Shown here: positions 31,090-40,978 of the stretch, piece after piece | Numbering within the stretch: position 1 is the first letter of the stretch | How the letters are laid out: every line of letters begins with the position of its first letter | Source of the DNA: Prorocentrum cordatum | Lineage: Eukaryota; Sar; Dinophyceae; Prorocentrales; Prorocentraceae | Assembly: GCA_963575745.1 (NCBI GenBank) | Contig: CAUYUJ010018559.1 | Location: 111,993 to 175,992, forward strand | Reading direction: 5' to 3' | Length of the DNA stretch: 64,000 nucleotides | The notes under the pieces: model-generated | What the model was told of the DNA's origin: nothing | Seen by the model: the letters and a program-made list of their open reading frames with translations, nothing else | Database searches by the model: none | Made by a program: the position numbers and the translations under genes

Positions 31090-31880
31090 CATCCTGGGAC
31101 CATACCTGCTGAGGCCGGCGCGCCTCACGTAGGCCCTCTGCCCAAGACTGGGAGGATACGAACTTCGAGAGTTTCGTATCGGGTGCGACCCCCAGAAGGC
31201 TCACGGCGAGGGGCATCTCCGACCTTCAAAACCCCTTCGGGTTTCGGGGGCGATGAGCTTGGCGAGTCATTGAGGACGAGTCGGTTCCCCAGTTGTCCGT
31301 TTCCCTGGGGGGGTCCTCAGTTGTCCGTTTCTCTGTGCCCCGCATCATCGCCTCGGCGCGCGGTGGGGGCAGCAGCGATTGACGACAACAAAGAGAGAGC
31401 ATTTTACTAGCGGCGAGCTGTGTAGCAACAGTCCAGTGGCGTCAGCGAGGCAGACGGCGACGACAAAACTAGGCACAAGACAGCGGCAGTGGCGCTGCCT
31501 AGGCGCCTAACGCCTACGCAATCGGGGGGCAAGAGGGGGGAAGTGAGTTACGGCTGAAGTAATGCCGATACGGGCAAATATTCTTCCAAGCACTGGGCAG
31601 GACCCCTCTTAGAGTTGGGGTGTTGCCGCCGGGAGAACCTCTGCCAAGAGTCCCTGGCGCCGTGCGAAGGAAACCTCAAATTACAATTGGATTTCAAGTT
31701 TCGGAGGTTCCCTGACTCAGAGTAAGCACCGCACCGGCTGCAAATGAATACCACCCCAAATGCATAATTGGAAACGTGCAGAATGTGTCTCCGAGGATTT
31801 TGCACCAGCTGGGTGAAAGCTTCATTGTGGCCTCTGCACGGGCTCACTGTCGGTGCCGGCTTGTTGACTCCTCTGGAAAA
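31090..31880. other. Probable LINE-C 3' region, no gene recognised
   Basis: About 790 bp between the tandem repeat and the LINE-C ORF2 stop. It contains a doubled CAGTTGTCCGTTTC word at about 31290 and 31320. Part is presumably the 3' UTR of LINE-C, but no poly(A)/poly(T) run or duplicated target marks the end. Confidence 0.4.
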
Positions 31881-31882
31881 TG

Positions 31883-34579
31883 TCAAGCATATGCGGCAGA
31901 CCCATCTGCTGTGCTTCCAAGCCCAATCGTGCTCTCTGATCGGGCCTGGAGGGCGGCGACCTGGCCGAGGATGAAGGCCAGGGGGGGAGGTGGGGGCGGA
32001 GGTGGGGCTGGGTCTGGCAGCACTTGCCGCGCCGCACCTACCCCTGTGATGAAGCCTTCCTCGCGGAGCGATTTGTCGAAGACCGACCGCGTGGCTTTAG
32101 AAGGAGCTATTTTTGGAAATAGCAGCAACGCCTGCACAGCATAAAGCAAATAACGCCTCAGGGTCTCCGACTCTTCCTTCCAGCTTTCCTTCTCAGCCTC
32201 TGACGGCTGAGGAAGTGACAGTGCGCCTTTCTTGGCGTACCTGTCAGCCAACTCATTGCCTACTGCTTTGTACCAGTCAGGCGAAAGCTGCGGGAGCGAC
32301 GCAGGGTCGACATGCGCGGGCACCTTCTCAATGCGAAAGTCTTCATCCCAAAATGGGGACCCGCGTATCTGGATATTGAGGCCTGCGTAAAAGTGCTGAC
32401 GCGATGCAACCCTAGACCAAGGTGTTCCCGCCATCTTGACTAGGCCTAGGAAGTCTGAGTGGATAAGAGACACCTGGGGGCAGTGCTGCATGACTGCCAA
32501 AACTGCTATATGCTCGGCTGCTGGTGATGTCTGTGGGTGCGCCGCTCCCACGGCCCCCCAGAGAGCAGCGAACAATTCTCCAGTAGGCGTCACTTTCACG
32601 ACCGACCATCCTGCTGAATGATACGCGCTAGGACCCCCCTTGAAACATGAGCCATCGGTGAAGACATCACCCGCGAAGGCTTGATGTATAGATGCCTCCG
32701 GGTCGGCGCACCAGAACTGAAACGGGGCAGTACCTGAGCCTTGTGGCGGGGCCGCCACTGGGCCAGGGACCTCCATGAACCCGCGCGCTAGAGGAAAGTT
32801 GCGACAACGATCCGAGAGCAGGATCCTGTCCGCCTCAGTGAGCATTTGCCCCCTCAACTGGGCAGCGCAGGGGCAGTGGTGCAATCGGTGCGACATGCAG
32901 TCGGAGGGGCCACCACATATGCATGTTGTCTGCACCTGGTATCCTGCTCTCTTGAGCTGGTGGCAAGACCACAGGGACTGACAGAGAAAAGAAAGTAATA
33001 TGCTTTGTTCATGGCGCTGGAGGCTGTGCTCACGCATCAGCTGCCTGGCAACACTGAAATCCAGCATAGTGCCAGTTGGAAGCCCCATCTTGGCGGCGAC
33101 GGTTGATATGTGGCCTTTCTGCCATTCGTCGCGGAATTTACTTTCAATGCACCGAGGCGAAAAGGCCGTGAGCGGCCATCTCTCTCCTGAAGGATCTTTC
33201 AAAATGAACGGGGTGGCGAAGGACCACCCAATGCGCTGCAGAGATAAGATGGCCGCCGAAAATGGCCCCCGGACATCCGTCCATGCCGACGGGGAGCGGT
33301 CCAGGATGGGCCCGGCGAGGGATTGCAGGGAGGAGAGCGGGTGAGGGTTGTGGTTAGAATTGTCTAAGCTGGACTTCCAAACAATCTTTGACCACAACAG
33401 GGCAGGGGCAAGTCCCTGCCTCCATGTCGGGTCCTCGTGAAGAGCCAGCGAGACAGACCTCGAGCGCGTCTCCCCTCTGGCATCGACTAGCTTGAGGAAG
33501 AATGATTGGACTTCCCCCAGCTCCTTTCGGTCGAGTCCTGTGACCCCAGCGCCGTATAAGCCGAATTGGTCCAGACCTGTTGTAAAGAGTTTGCGCATAT
33601 CTGTGCCTGCCGCTTTGACGGCAGACAGACGGCGTCTCCTAGCCTTGAGTTTGCCGATCCGTTCCTTACGAACAGGGCGGCTGCTCCGGAGTTTACGTAA
33701 GTTACCGGGCGCAAAATCTATACCTAAGTTGCGGCCTGAAGATGCGACCACGCCAGCGTGCCGACCAAGGGCCCTCGCCAGCTTGCTCCGCAAGCCGGCA
33801 GAGTTGGCAATCGTGATCGATTTGGCCGCGGCAACGTTGCAGTGCAGGTCACGCGTGATCACATCGAGGAGGTCTGCAGCCCCTCGGACTAAAAGGTTGA
33901 CCACCTCGTCTGGATCTGCTCGGGTGAGGCCCGAGAGCAGGTCGTCGATAAATAATGAAAATGCAAGCTCCTCGTTCCTGCTGGGCCATTCCTCGAATGG
34001 CTCTAGTGTGTACACTTGCACATTAAAAGTGGCGAAGCCGCAGCCTGCGGCAATCCCTCTGGAAGGGAAGCCTACTTCCACAGCCATCTTTTGAAATGAA
34101 ACGAACCGCCTGCCTTGGTACTGATTGAGTGCCACACGCAGGAGCCTGAGTGGAAATCTATAGCGTTTGGCCCTACCCCATAAGACAGAGCGCACGATGT
34201 GCTCAAAATAATCACTCATGTCGTACAACACTGCGCCTGAATGCGCTGGCCCCCCCCTTGCTTGGAGGCTTTCTGGCAGCAGCGCTTGGGGGAATACTGA
34301 CTCCTCAATACTCCTACCTTGTTGGTGCCCCATGAAGGGCCGCCTGTGCTCTGATTCCCACACTCGCACGATTGGCAAGCGGCGCTTGGCCCACGCGCGA
34401 TTGAAGGCTGGAAACAATCCAATGCCCCTGAAGGCAGGGGTGCCCGTCGCCTTGGCCTTGGCTTTCTGCGGCAAAATTGAAATGATTGCCAAGATCGCTG
34501 TGGGAAACTGGCCATGCAGTTCCACAGCTGCCAGGAAGAGCGCAACAACTTCGAGGAATTCATCTGGCAATAAGGTCAA
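31883..34579 (-). CDS. LINE-C ORF2: reverse transcriptase and RNase H
   Basis: 898 codons open on minus. The frame continues upstream of the Met (FDGFHPRHLTLLPDEFLE), so 34579 is not the true start. RT motifs: FRGIGLFPAFNRAWAKRRL (fingers, about residues 49-70), motif A AVLYDMSDYFEHI (about 120), motif B SRGIAAGCGFATFN (about 175), motif C FSLFIDDLLSG (about 211). A CHQLKRAGYQVQTTCICGG block precedes RNase H. RNase H has Asp in VFTDGSCFKGG (about 641), Glu in SPAAEHIAVL, Asp in LIHSDFLGL and Asp in GNELADRYAKK (about 778). All catalytic acids are present. There is a Pro-rich tail near the end. It copies element RNA at the nicked target. Confidence 0.9.
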   Translation of the reverse strand: MTLLPDEFLEVVALFLAAVELHGQFPTAILAIISILPQKAKAKATGTPAFRGIGLFPAFNRAWAKRRLPIVRVWESEHRRPFMGHQQGRSIEESVFPQALLPESLQARGGPAHSGAVLYDMSDYFEHIVRSVLWGRAKRYRFPLRLLRVALNQYQGRRFVSFQKMAVEVGFPSRGIAAGCGFATFNVQVYTLEPFEEWPSRNEELAFSLFIDDLLSGLTRADPDEVVNLLVRGAADLLDVITRDLHCNVAAAKSITIANSAGLRSKLARALGRHAGVVASSGRNLGIDFAPGNLRKLRSSRPVRKERIGKLKARRRRLSAVKAAGTDMRKLFTTGLDQFGLYGAGVTGLDRKELGEVQSFFLKLVDARGETRSRSVSLALHEDPTWRQGLAPALLWSKIVWKSSLDNSNHNPHPLSSLQSLAGPILDRSPSAWTDVRGPFSAAILSLQRIGWSFATPFILKDPSGERWPLTAFSPRCIESKFRDEWQKGHISTVAAKMGLPTGTMLDFSVARQLMREHSLQRHEQSILLSFLCQSLWSCHQLKRAGYQVQTTCICGGPSDCMSHRLHHCPCAAQLRGQMLTEADRILLSDRCRNFPLARGFMEVPGPVAAPPQGSGTAPFQFWCADPEASIHQAFAGDVFTDGSCFKGGPSAYHSAGWSVVKVTPTGELFAALWGAVGAAHPQTSPAAEHIAVLAVMQHCPQVSLIHSDFLGLVKMAGTPWSRVASRQHFYAGLNIQIRGSPFWDEDFRIEKVPAHVDPASLPQLSPDWYKAVGNELADRYAKKGALSLPQPSEAEKESWKEESETLRRYLLYAVQALLLFPKIAPSKATRSVFDKSLREEGFITGVGAARQVLPDPAPPPPPPPPLAFILGQVAALQARSESTIGLGSTADGSAAYA

Positions 34580-35051
34580 ATGACGCGGATGAAATCCGTC
34601 GAAAGTCTGCGCAGTTGAAATTGGGAAGGCGGCCGAGGCCTCGCGAATTTCACTGGGGGGTGAGTGCGGGCAGAGGATCCCCTTCCGGCATGAAGGGTTG
34701 GGGCTTGGATGCCGACGCCTGCCGCGCTTGGCCCAAGCGCATGGCTTCGACCTCGAGCAGAGCAGACGGACGTCCAGTCCACTGCTCTCTGAGCTTCACA
34801 TGCGTGGGTTGCCACGCGGGGGCGTCTTTGGTCCATTTGTGTGCCCAACCTACAGATTTCGCGCTTGCCTGCTTCACCCACTCTCTCCAAGCCTGGGTGC
34901 GATCAGCAGCGTCGGCCCGGAGCTCCTTTTCAAGCTCCGTTTCCAATGCCGTGGACGTCTGTCCCAATATCTGAAGCGCCTGTTCAGTGGGCATTGTCGG
35001 CGAAGAACCGTCGGGAGCTATCTGCTGGCACGTATCTACTGCCTGGTCCAT
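34580..35051 (-). pseudogene. LINE-C ORF2 linker, frameshifted segment
   Basis: 133 codons (34650-35051) read DQAVDTCQQIAPDG, QALQILGQTSTALETELEK and AWREWVKQASAKSVGWAHKW, a helical linker between endonuclease and RT. It is one phase off from both neighbours. The endonuclease frame stops at 35036 and the RT frame resumes upstream of 34579. Either two small indels occurred in this copy or the assembly has errors in this stretch. Confidence 0.7.
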
Positions 35052-36268
35052 CGCGACCGAAACGGCCTCCGGGAGAGGATTGAAGGCGCTAGGCTAGGCG
35101 GTGAGCTGAGGGCGAGGATAGCATGGTCCAGAGGCTCTCGAGCGATGAGCGCTCGCTGTACACTTGCTATCGCCTGGCATCCCCACTTCAGAGGCTCGGC
35201 CCTCGAATGCCAAGATTCAAACTGGCTCTGGGGTGGAGGAGCGACCCATCTAATCACGGGGCCTTCCCCTGGCCTCTTGTCTGGGCTCGGGGGAATGCAT
35301 CCGGTGATTGTGCCTAGTGCCTTCTTGAAGGAGCGGCTCATGGCGGCATAGAATATGTCGAGTAGACGCTGCTTCGCCCCATGGCAAAGATGGGATTGGA
35401 GTTGGGCTAGCAGTAATTGGCCTGCTTCCTTAAGTGGGGCACAACTCTCCAAGGCAGGCCGGGGCCCAAAGGGGGCAGCGGCGGGGAACTTGAAAGGGAG
35501 CTGGAGCCTGGACACCAGCACCTCGCGATCGAGGTCCACGACCAGACCGACGGGACGGTGGCCAGCCAGCGCTGCCACGTTGAAAGAGGTGTGGGAGGTG
35601 ACGCAAGAGATGAGAGGATGCAAACTCCGCGACACCAGAAATAAGTCGATCTTGGACTTCGATTTCTGGGAAAAATAAATATGCTCAGTAGGGGCAACAA
35701 TGCTGAAGCCGCTGCGCTCAAGGAAGTCAGTATGAGTGAGGACAGAAAGGGGGAGATTGAAATCGCCACCGACAATGAGTGGCATGCCACTCTGGTGCTG
35801 CATGATGCCGAGATGCGCCAGCAACGCCTTGTTTTCAATACTCAGTTTCACCACGGGGTGGAGATAGAGGGTGACAATAATTACGGGGTCGAAGCCAGAA
35901 AGGTCGAGCTTGACCCCGAGCAAGCGGGAAGCGTCAGGGGAGGGTGCGAGATGCTGAGGTAAAGGTGATACGCCCGTGTCCTGAGTGCGCCGGACCAAAA
36001 TGGCAACGCCCCCTATGGGACGGTTGCCTTCCGAGCGCACTGCTGGCGTGAAAACTGGGTACCACCCCAAGCGAATGCACGCTTCTGAAGCAAGTTTGAT
36101 GTCATGGGACTCACACAATAGAGTTTCCTGCAGCATTACAGCCCTGAGCCTACTAAATTTGCCCTGCTCCAATAGAGGCCGGACGGTGGTCCAGGCGTCT
36201 CCGCTAGAAGTACACAGCTCGAAGGAGCACGAGGGCTGACAAAACTGAAGGTCGCGGGCCGACTGCAT
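35036..36268 (-). CDS. LINE-C ORF2: AP-type endonuclease domain
   Basis: 410 codons on minus. Endonuclease-exonuclease-phosphatase signatures: Glu in VMLQETLLC, IGGVAILVRR, the Asp-Asn pair in LIVGGDFNLPLS, Asp in SKIDLFLVS and His in LAGHRPVGLVVDL. This catalytic set appears complete. The domain makes the first-strand nick for target-primed reverse transcription. It starts 17 nt after ORF1's stop (36286), so ORF1 and ORF2 are closely packed. The frame is broken at 35036 before the RT, probably by an indel. Confidence 0.85.
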   Translation of the reverse strand: MQSARDLQFCQPSCSFELCTSSGDAWTTVRPLLEQGKFSRLRAVMLQETLLCESHDIKLASEACIRLGWYPVFTPAVRSEGNRPIGGVAILVRRTQDTGVSPLPQHLAPSPDASRLLGVKLDLSGFDPVIIVTLYLHPVVKLSIENKALLAHLGIMQHQSGMPLIVGGDFNLPLSVLTHTDFLERSGFSIVAPTEHIYFSQKSKSKIDLFLVSRSLHPLISCVTSHTSFNVAALAGHRPVGLVVDLDREVLVSRLQLPFKFPAAAPFGPRPALESCAPLKEAGQLLLAQLQSHLCHGAKQRLLDIFYAAMSRSFKKALGTITGCIPPSPDKRPGEGPVIRWVAPPPQSQFESWHSRAEPLKWGCQAIASVQRALIAREPLDHAILALSSPPSLAPSILSRRPFRSRWTRQ

Positions 36269-36285
36269 CTACAGAGCTGCGGGTG

Positions 36286-37224
36286 TTACCCCGGCGACCG
36301 GCCGCCCGCTGCCAGGCCGACGGCCGCCTCCACGGCTGCTGGCGCAGCGGGCTCAGTCGGCGTTTCCCCCGCTGGGGCTGCGGCCACCGCAGGGGCCGCG
36401 GACTGGTCCTGCAGGCCACCTGGCGCGGCTGCGGGTTCAGCCGCGCCTGGTTCCTTGGCAGGCTCCTTCAACGCCTCCTCGACCTTGGTGGAGATTTCGT
36501 TAACCCTTCCGATCTTGGGGGCAAAAGGGGCTTGTGGACCGAGTTTCGGCGAGTTGGCCGCCGGCGGGGTGGGGTTGTCCCGGTTGTGGATGAAGGCGAT
36601 GATGCGAGACGCGCTCTCCTCTGGCTCCAAGCTCTTTATGTCGACATCGGGGTGGGCCTTGATGAAGTCGACTGCGTCCTGAAAGGTGGGCGCCTTGGGC
36701 TCCGCAGGAATGGGTTCCGTCTGAGCGGAGATCGTGGCCTCTGTGAGCCGCAGTTGCTCTCGAAGGGATCGAATATCCGAGATGCGCGCCTGTGTGGCTC
36801 CCTCAAGCTCGAAGTGGATGTCGCAGAGGGCGTCGATCTCTTTCTCGATCGCTTGCAGGGTGGAGGTGTCGTCGGAGAGCTTCGCCTCCTCTTTGTCGAG
36901 TTTGCCTCGGAGCTTGGAGGCCTGCTCAACGGGGCCCAGTGACAGGAACTCGTCGCGCCGGAGGGTGCCCAGGAGAGACTGTGCAGGACTGCCTGCCTTG
37001 CCGCCGGGCAGTGTCCTTGAGGCGAATGCCTCGCGACATACTGCATTATCTGCGATTGCACGAAAACTGGCAATGACGTTAATAGGAAACAACCATGGTA
37101 GCCAGACGAAAAGATATTGAGCAGGACTGCCGGCCTTGCCGCCGGGCTGTGTCCTTGAGGCGAAGGCCTCGCGACATGTGTGCAGCATCTGCGGTGCACG
37201 ACAGCTGGCGCGGCCGTTGGCCAC
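36286..37224 (-). CDS. LINE-C ORF1, coiled-coil protein
   Basis: 312 codons on minus. The N-terminal 85 residues are translated hairpin monomers (REAFASRTQPGGKAG twice) and may not be real protein. The body has charged helices (EQASKLRGKLDKEEAKLSDD, LQAIEKEIDALCDIHFELEG, ISDIRSLREQLRLTEATISA), then a short folded-looking segment (FQDAVDFIKAHPDVDIKSLE, SASRIIAFIHNR) and an Ala/Pro-rich tail. This fits an ORF1 RNA-binding/assembly protein. No zinc knuckle or RRM is seen. The start codon is uncertain, and a start downstream of 36980 is possible. Confidence 0.6.
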   Translation of the reverse strand: MANGRASCRAPQMLHTCREAFASRTQPGGKAGSPAQYLFVWLPWLFPINVIASFRAIADNAVCREAFASRTLPGGKAGSPAQSLLGTLRRDEFLSLGPVEQASKLRGKLDKEEAKLSDDTSTLQAIEKEIDALCDIHFELEGATQARISDIRSLREQLRLTEATISAQTEPIPAEPKAPTFQDAVDFIKAHPDVDIKSLEPEESASRIIAFIHNRDNPTPPAANSPKLGPQAPFAPKIGRVNEISTKVEEALKEPAKEPGAAEPAAAPGGLQDQSAAPAVAAAPAGETPTEPAAPAAVEAAVGLAAGGRSPG

Positions 37225-37796
37225 CGTCTAAGACGAGGCCATGGTAAGCGGAGAGAGTTAGATTGTGCAGGACCGCCGGCTTTGCCGCCAGGCTGTGTCC
37301 TTGAGGCGAATGCCTCGCGACGTGCGTGCATAATCTGTGGATGCACGAGATCTGGCACTGCCGTTGGCCTTCGCCTGCGCACGAGGAGCCAAGCGTAGCA
37401 TATGCCCGCGTGTGCCTTCAGACAACGAAGTAAAGATCTCGAGGTGAGCGACCTCGAGGTATTGACCGCCTTCCTTGCAAGATGGACAATGGTGATTGTG
37501 CAGGGCCGCCGGCCTTTCCGCCGGGCTGTGTCCTGGAGGGCAGAACCTCCGACTGGAATGCTTCTCCGCTGGCATTGGCGCCAGGCCATGTCCTACGGAC
37601 ACATGCCACACGCTAGGATATGAGAATGTGCAGGACCGCCGGCACTGCCGCCAGGCTGCGTCCTGGAGGTCAGACCCTCCGACTTGTCCGAATGAAAATT
37701 GACAAAATCGGGCAGTGTCATGGAGGCGCATGCCTCCTGAGGAAGGTGCGTAGGATCGCCAGTATTGCTGGCAGGCTCCTGGAGGAGAAATCCTCC
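36985..37796. repeat. Tandem double-hairpin monomers at LINE-C 5' end
   Basis: Copies at 36985-37032, 37123-37170, 37269-37316, 37502-37550, 37632-37680, a partial at 37722-37737, and a diverged one at 37752-37796. Each full copy has an outer stem AGGAC...GTCCT enclosing an inner stem (CGGC-GCCG; in the last copy CCAG-CTGG), followed by a second hairpin. The second hairpin is GAGGC-gaat-GCCTC in copies 1-3, GGAGG-CCTCC in 4-5, GGAGGC-gcat... in 6 and GGAGGA-gaaa-TCCTCC in 7. The stems change while pairing is kept. Spacing is about 140 bp for the first three. Confidence 0.8.
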
Positions 37797-37799
37797 GGC

Positions 37800-38140
37800 G
37801 TCCTCGTTGAGACCATCTGGCGGAGCCGACAGGCAGCTGGTGTCAACCTCGCTCAGGAGGGCCACGCTTAGCCTGTCACTGGCGAAATGGGTTCCACCAG
37901 GGTGACCACCCAGGCGGGGCCTGTGGCTCTCCGACCCGAACCTGCAAGGTGGGCAATATAAGCACTGCTGGAGGAGGTCCGGTCTAGGGCGACGCATCCT
38001 CCTTGTGCTGGGAGGGCACTTGAGCGTGCCTCTTGCCACTGTCGCCCCGCTGTTCACTCCCCTGGGGGCTCGGCTGGGGTGCTCGTCGGGCGTGGGGAAT
38101 CCACGCCCTTAGTGGCGCCACGTGCGTCCCCAGCCGACTC
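37800..38140. other. No gene recognised
   Basis: Sequence between the hairpin monomers and the next GGA tract. It probably includes the 5' boundary of LINE-C. I searched for a DinoSL and found none. Confidence 0.5.
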
Positions 38141-38365
38141 CCCCAGGAGGAGGAGGAGGAGGAGGAGGAGGAGGAGGAAGCGGAGGAGGAGGAAGTGGAG
38201 GAGGGGGAGGAGGAGGAGGAGGAGGAGGAGGAGGAGAAAGAGGAGGGGAGGAGGAGGAGCGGATGAGGAGGAGGAGGAGAAGGCGAAGGAGGAGGAGAGG
38301 GATGAGGAAAACTCGGAGGAAGCGGAGGAGGAGGAGGAAGCGGAGGTGAGGACAAGGAAGAGGAG
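38141..38365. repeat. (GGA)n microsatellite
   Basis: Purine tract adjoining composite repeat copy C. Confidence 0.95.
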
Positions 38366-39100
38366 AACCAGTGTAAACCCAAGAGCCATCAAGGATGTTG
38401 GAAGACACCCCCTTCCAAGTTCCCTCCTCACAGGCCCCGACAGCGGCTTATTTTGTACTGAGGGCTCTGCCTCTTTGGAAGACAGCCGTTTGAAGACCCG
38501 AAAGCATGCCAAAACATTGTTTTTGGGATTCCAACGCCACAGATCAACCTGACTGTTGCGTCTTGACGATCTTGAATCGTGCCAACGCGCCATTCCTGGG
38601 ACGTCATCGCCGCGAATCAACGTAACTGTTGCACCCGCAAAAGCCGGAATGCTTCCAACACGCAATTTCTGGTACGTTGATCGCGGGAGCCCGTGCAACT
38701 CGTGCAAAGTTTGTGAAGGAATGTGCGCGGGGCTAAGGCGAGAGCCACACTTTGAAAAGGAGTTGCCCTCAACATGCGAAGCTCTTGCAATTTTGTAGAA
38801 CGGATGCGCGCGGCGCTAAGGCGAGCGCCACATATTGAAATCGGGTTATGCGCGTGGCGCTAACGCGAGAGCCACATTCTGAAAATGGATTTTCTTCAGC
38901 CCGTGCAGCTTTTGTAAACTTTATGAACGAATGTGCGCGGCGCAATGGCGAGAGCCACATGTTGAAAACCACCCGCCCTCCATCCTTGAAGCTGTTGCAC
39001 ATTCTTAAGCTCAGATTGATACATTGTAAGGAAGTCTCAGGCGAAACGCCCTGCCCGGCCTACAAACTGGCCTCGGAGTGCGACAGGGAGAAGTTGTTTA
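38366..39100 (+). repeat. Composite repeat, copy C
   Basis: Begins AACCAGTGTAAACCCAAGAG and proceeds through CTGCCTCTTTGGAAGACAGC, CAACCTGACTGTTGCG, and four GCGCGGCGCTAAGGCGAG-type subunits. It ends GTCTCAGGCGAAACGCCCTG and GGCCTCGGAGTGCGACAGGG. Flanked by GGA tracts. Confidence 0.85.
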
Positions 39101-39171
39101 CACGGATAAGGAATGGAGGAAGAGGAGGAGGTGAAGGAGGAGGAGGAGGAGGAGAAGGGGGAGGAGGAGGA

Positions 39172-39271
39172 NNNNNNNNNNNNNNNNNNNNNNNNNNNNN
39201 NNNNNNNNNNNNNNNNNNNNNNNNNNNNNNNNNNNNNNNNNNNNNNNNNNNNNNNNNNNNNNNNNNNNNNN
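39172..39271. other. Assembly gap, 100 N
   Basis: Exactly 100 unknown bases, a common placeholder length. It lies between a GGA tract and an ACT tract, so true size and content are unknown. Confidence 1.
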
Positions 39272-39469
39272 TTTATACGATGAGTACTATCGAAGCTACT
39301 ACTAGTACCTAGTATGTAGTACTAGTACTCGTACTACTTATACTACTACACTACTAATACTACTACTAATACTACTACGCTACGCTTACTACTGCTGACT
39401 ATACTATACTTAATACTACTGCTACTCTGCTACTGCTACTGCTACTACTACTACTAGTACTACTACTAT

Positions 39470-39517
<48 letters not shown>

Positions 39518-39519
39518 GT

Positions 39520-39576
<57 letters not shown>

Positions 39577-40020
39577 TGACTATGACGACTACTAATACTA
39601 CAACAACAACAACTACTACTAATACTACTAATACTAATACTAATACTAATACTAATCCTAATACTAATACTAATACTAATACTAATACTAATACTGCTGC
39701 TGCTACTACTACGTTTACTACTACTATTACCAGGAATATTAATAATAACCATATTAATAGTGCTGACGCTACTATCAGTACTGATAGAATTACCAATAAT
39801 CATCATAATGATGGTAATAATAACAGTAACAATACTAATACTACCGATGCAAGCCATACGAATACGAATGGTAATACTACCGCGAATAACGATATGATGC
39901 ATCACACTAATCTACTACTAATAATAATAAACGGTTAGTACGAATTCTAGTACACTTGTGTTACTACTAATGATCATGGTAAGAATCCTAATAATACTAA
40001 TCATACTACGAAATTGTAAG
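39272..40020. repeat. (ACT)n trinucleotide microsatellite
   Basis: About 750 bp of ACT/AAT triplets, the only AT-rich tract of this size in the window. It gives poly-Thr/Asn and poly-Val frames. Confidence 0.95.
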
Positions 40021-40049
40021 AGGAAGTGTAACAATACGAATTAGACAGA

Positions 40050-40370
40050 TGGGAATAAGAGGAGAAGGAGGAGGAGGAGCAAAAAGAGGAGGGGGAGGAG
40101 GAGGAGGAGGACGAGGAGGAGCTGAGGAGGAGGAGGAGGAGGATTAGGAGGAGGAGGATTACGAGGTGGAGGAAGAGGAGCAGGAGGAGGAGCAAGAGCA
40201 GGAGGAGAACGAGGAGGAAGAGGAGGAGGAGGAGGAAGAGGAGGAGAAGGAGGAGGAGGAGGAGGAGAAGGAGGAGAAAGAGCAGGAGCAGGAGGAGGAA
40301 GAGGAGCAGGAGGAGGGGGAAGAGGAGGAGGAGGAGGAGGAGGAGGAAAAGGATGAGGATCAGGATGGGA
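40050..40370. repeat. (GGA)n microsatellite
   Basis: Purine tract. 40371-40605 after it has no recognised gene. Confidence 0.95.
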
Positions 40371-40605
40371 AGGGCGTGAAGGGGGCGTGTGCCGCGCTCC
40401 CACAGGCTCGGGGCAGTGACGGGCCCCGGCCTCGTCCCGCGGGCTCTGGCGCAACGCGGTTCGTGGACGCTGCCGCCGTCGGCCAGCAGCCAGTGCGCGC
40501 CGCCACCGGTGGGCAGGTGCCACCCTCCCCTGCCCCTGCCCCTTCCCGCGGGTGCCGAGGCAGCTCATGTGTGTCGGCAGGAGAGGGAGAGGCAGTTCCC
40601 GCTTT

Positions 40606-40618
40606 ATTATTCCTCCTT

Positions 40619-40651
<33 letters not shown>

Positions 40652-40745
40652 CTCCTCCTCATCCTCCTCCTCCTCCTCCTCCCTCTCCTCCTCCTCCTCC
40701 GCCTCCTCCTCCTCCTCATCCTCCTCCTGCTGCTCCTCCTCCTCT
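40606..40745. repeat. (TCC)n microsatellite
   Basis: Pyrimidine tract. With 40050-40370 it forms an inverted purine/pyrimidine pair around about 240 bp of unique sequence. Confidence 0.95.
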
Positions 40746-40978
40746 GCACGTTGTCTGAATTGCGGACAGGGCGTGATGATGCAATTCAGCAAGGTATCCA
40801 TCGCTATCCCAGCTTTAAGAAGGGTCCGCCTTCCGTCCCTGTAACCACTGCACAGTTCGTCACAGTTGGGTATGAGCTTCGGGGGTGTCTGATGCGAGAA
40901 CCTATTTTTAGGAAGTTTGCCGGAGGAGGAGGAGGAACAGCAGCAGCAGCAGGAGGAGGATAAGGAGGAGGAGGAGGA

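Larger units (their letters stand above)
31883..37224 (-). mobile_element. LINE-C: AP-endonuclease LINE, nearly intact
   Basis: In transcription order (minus): hairpin monomers (about 37796-36985), ORF1 (to 36286), endonuclease (36268-35036), linker and RT-RNase H (to 31883). The endonuclease and RT frames are the same phase, with a ~400-bp segment between them shifted to another phase. Two compensating indels would therefore restore one ORF2 of about 1460 codons. It is less related to LINE-A/B than they are to each other. No DinoSL was found at its 5' side. Confidence 0.85.
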
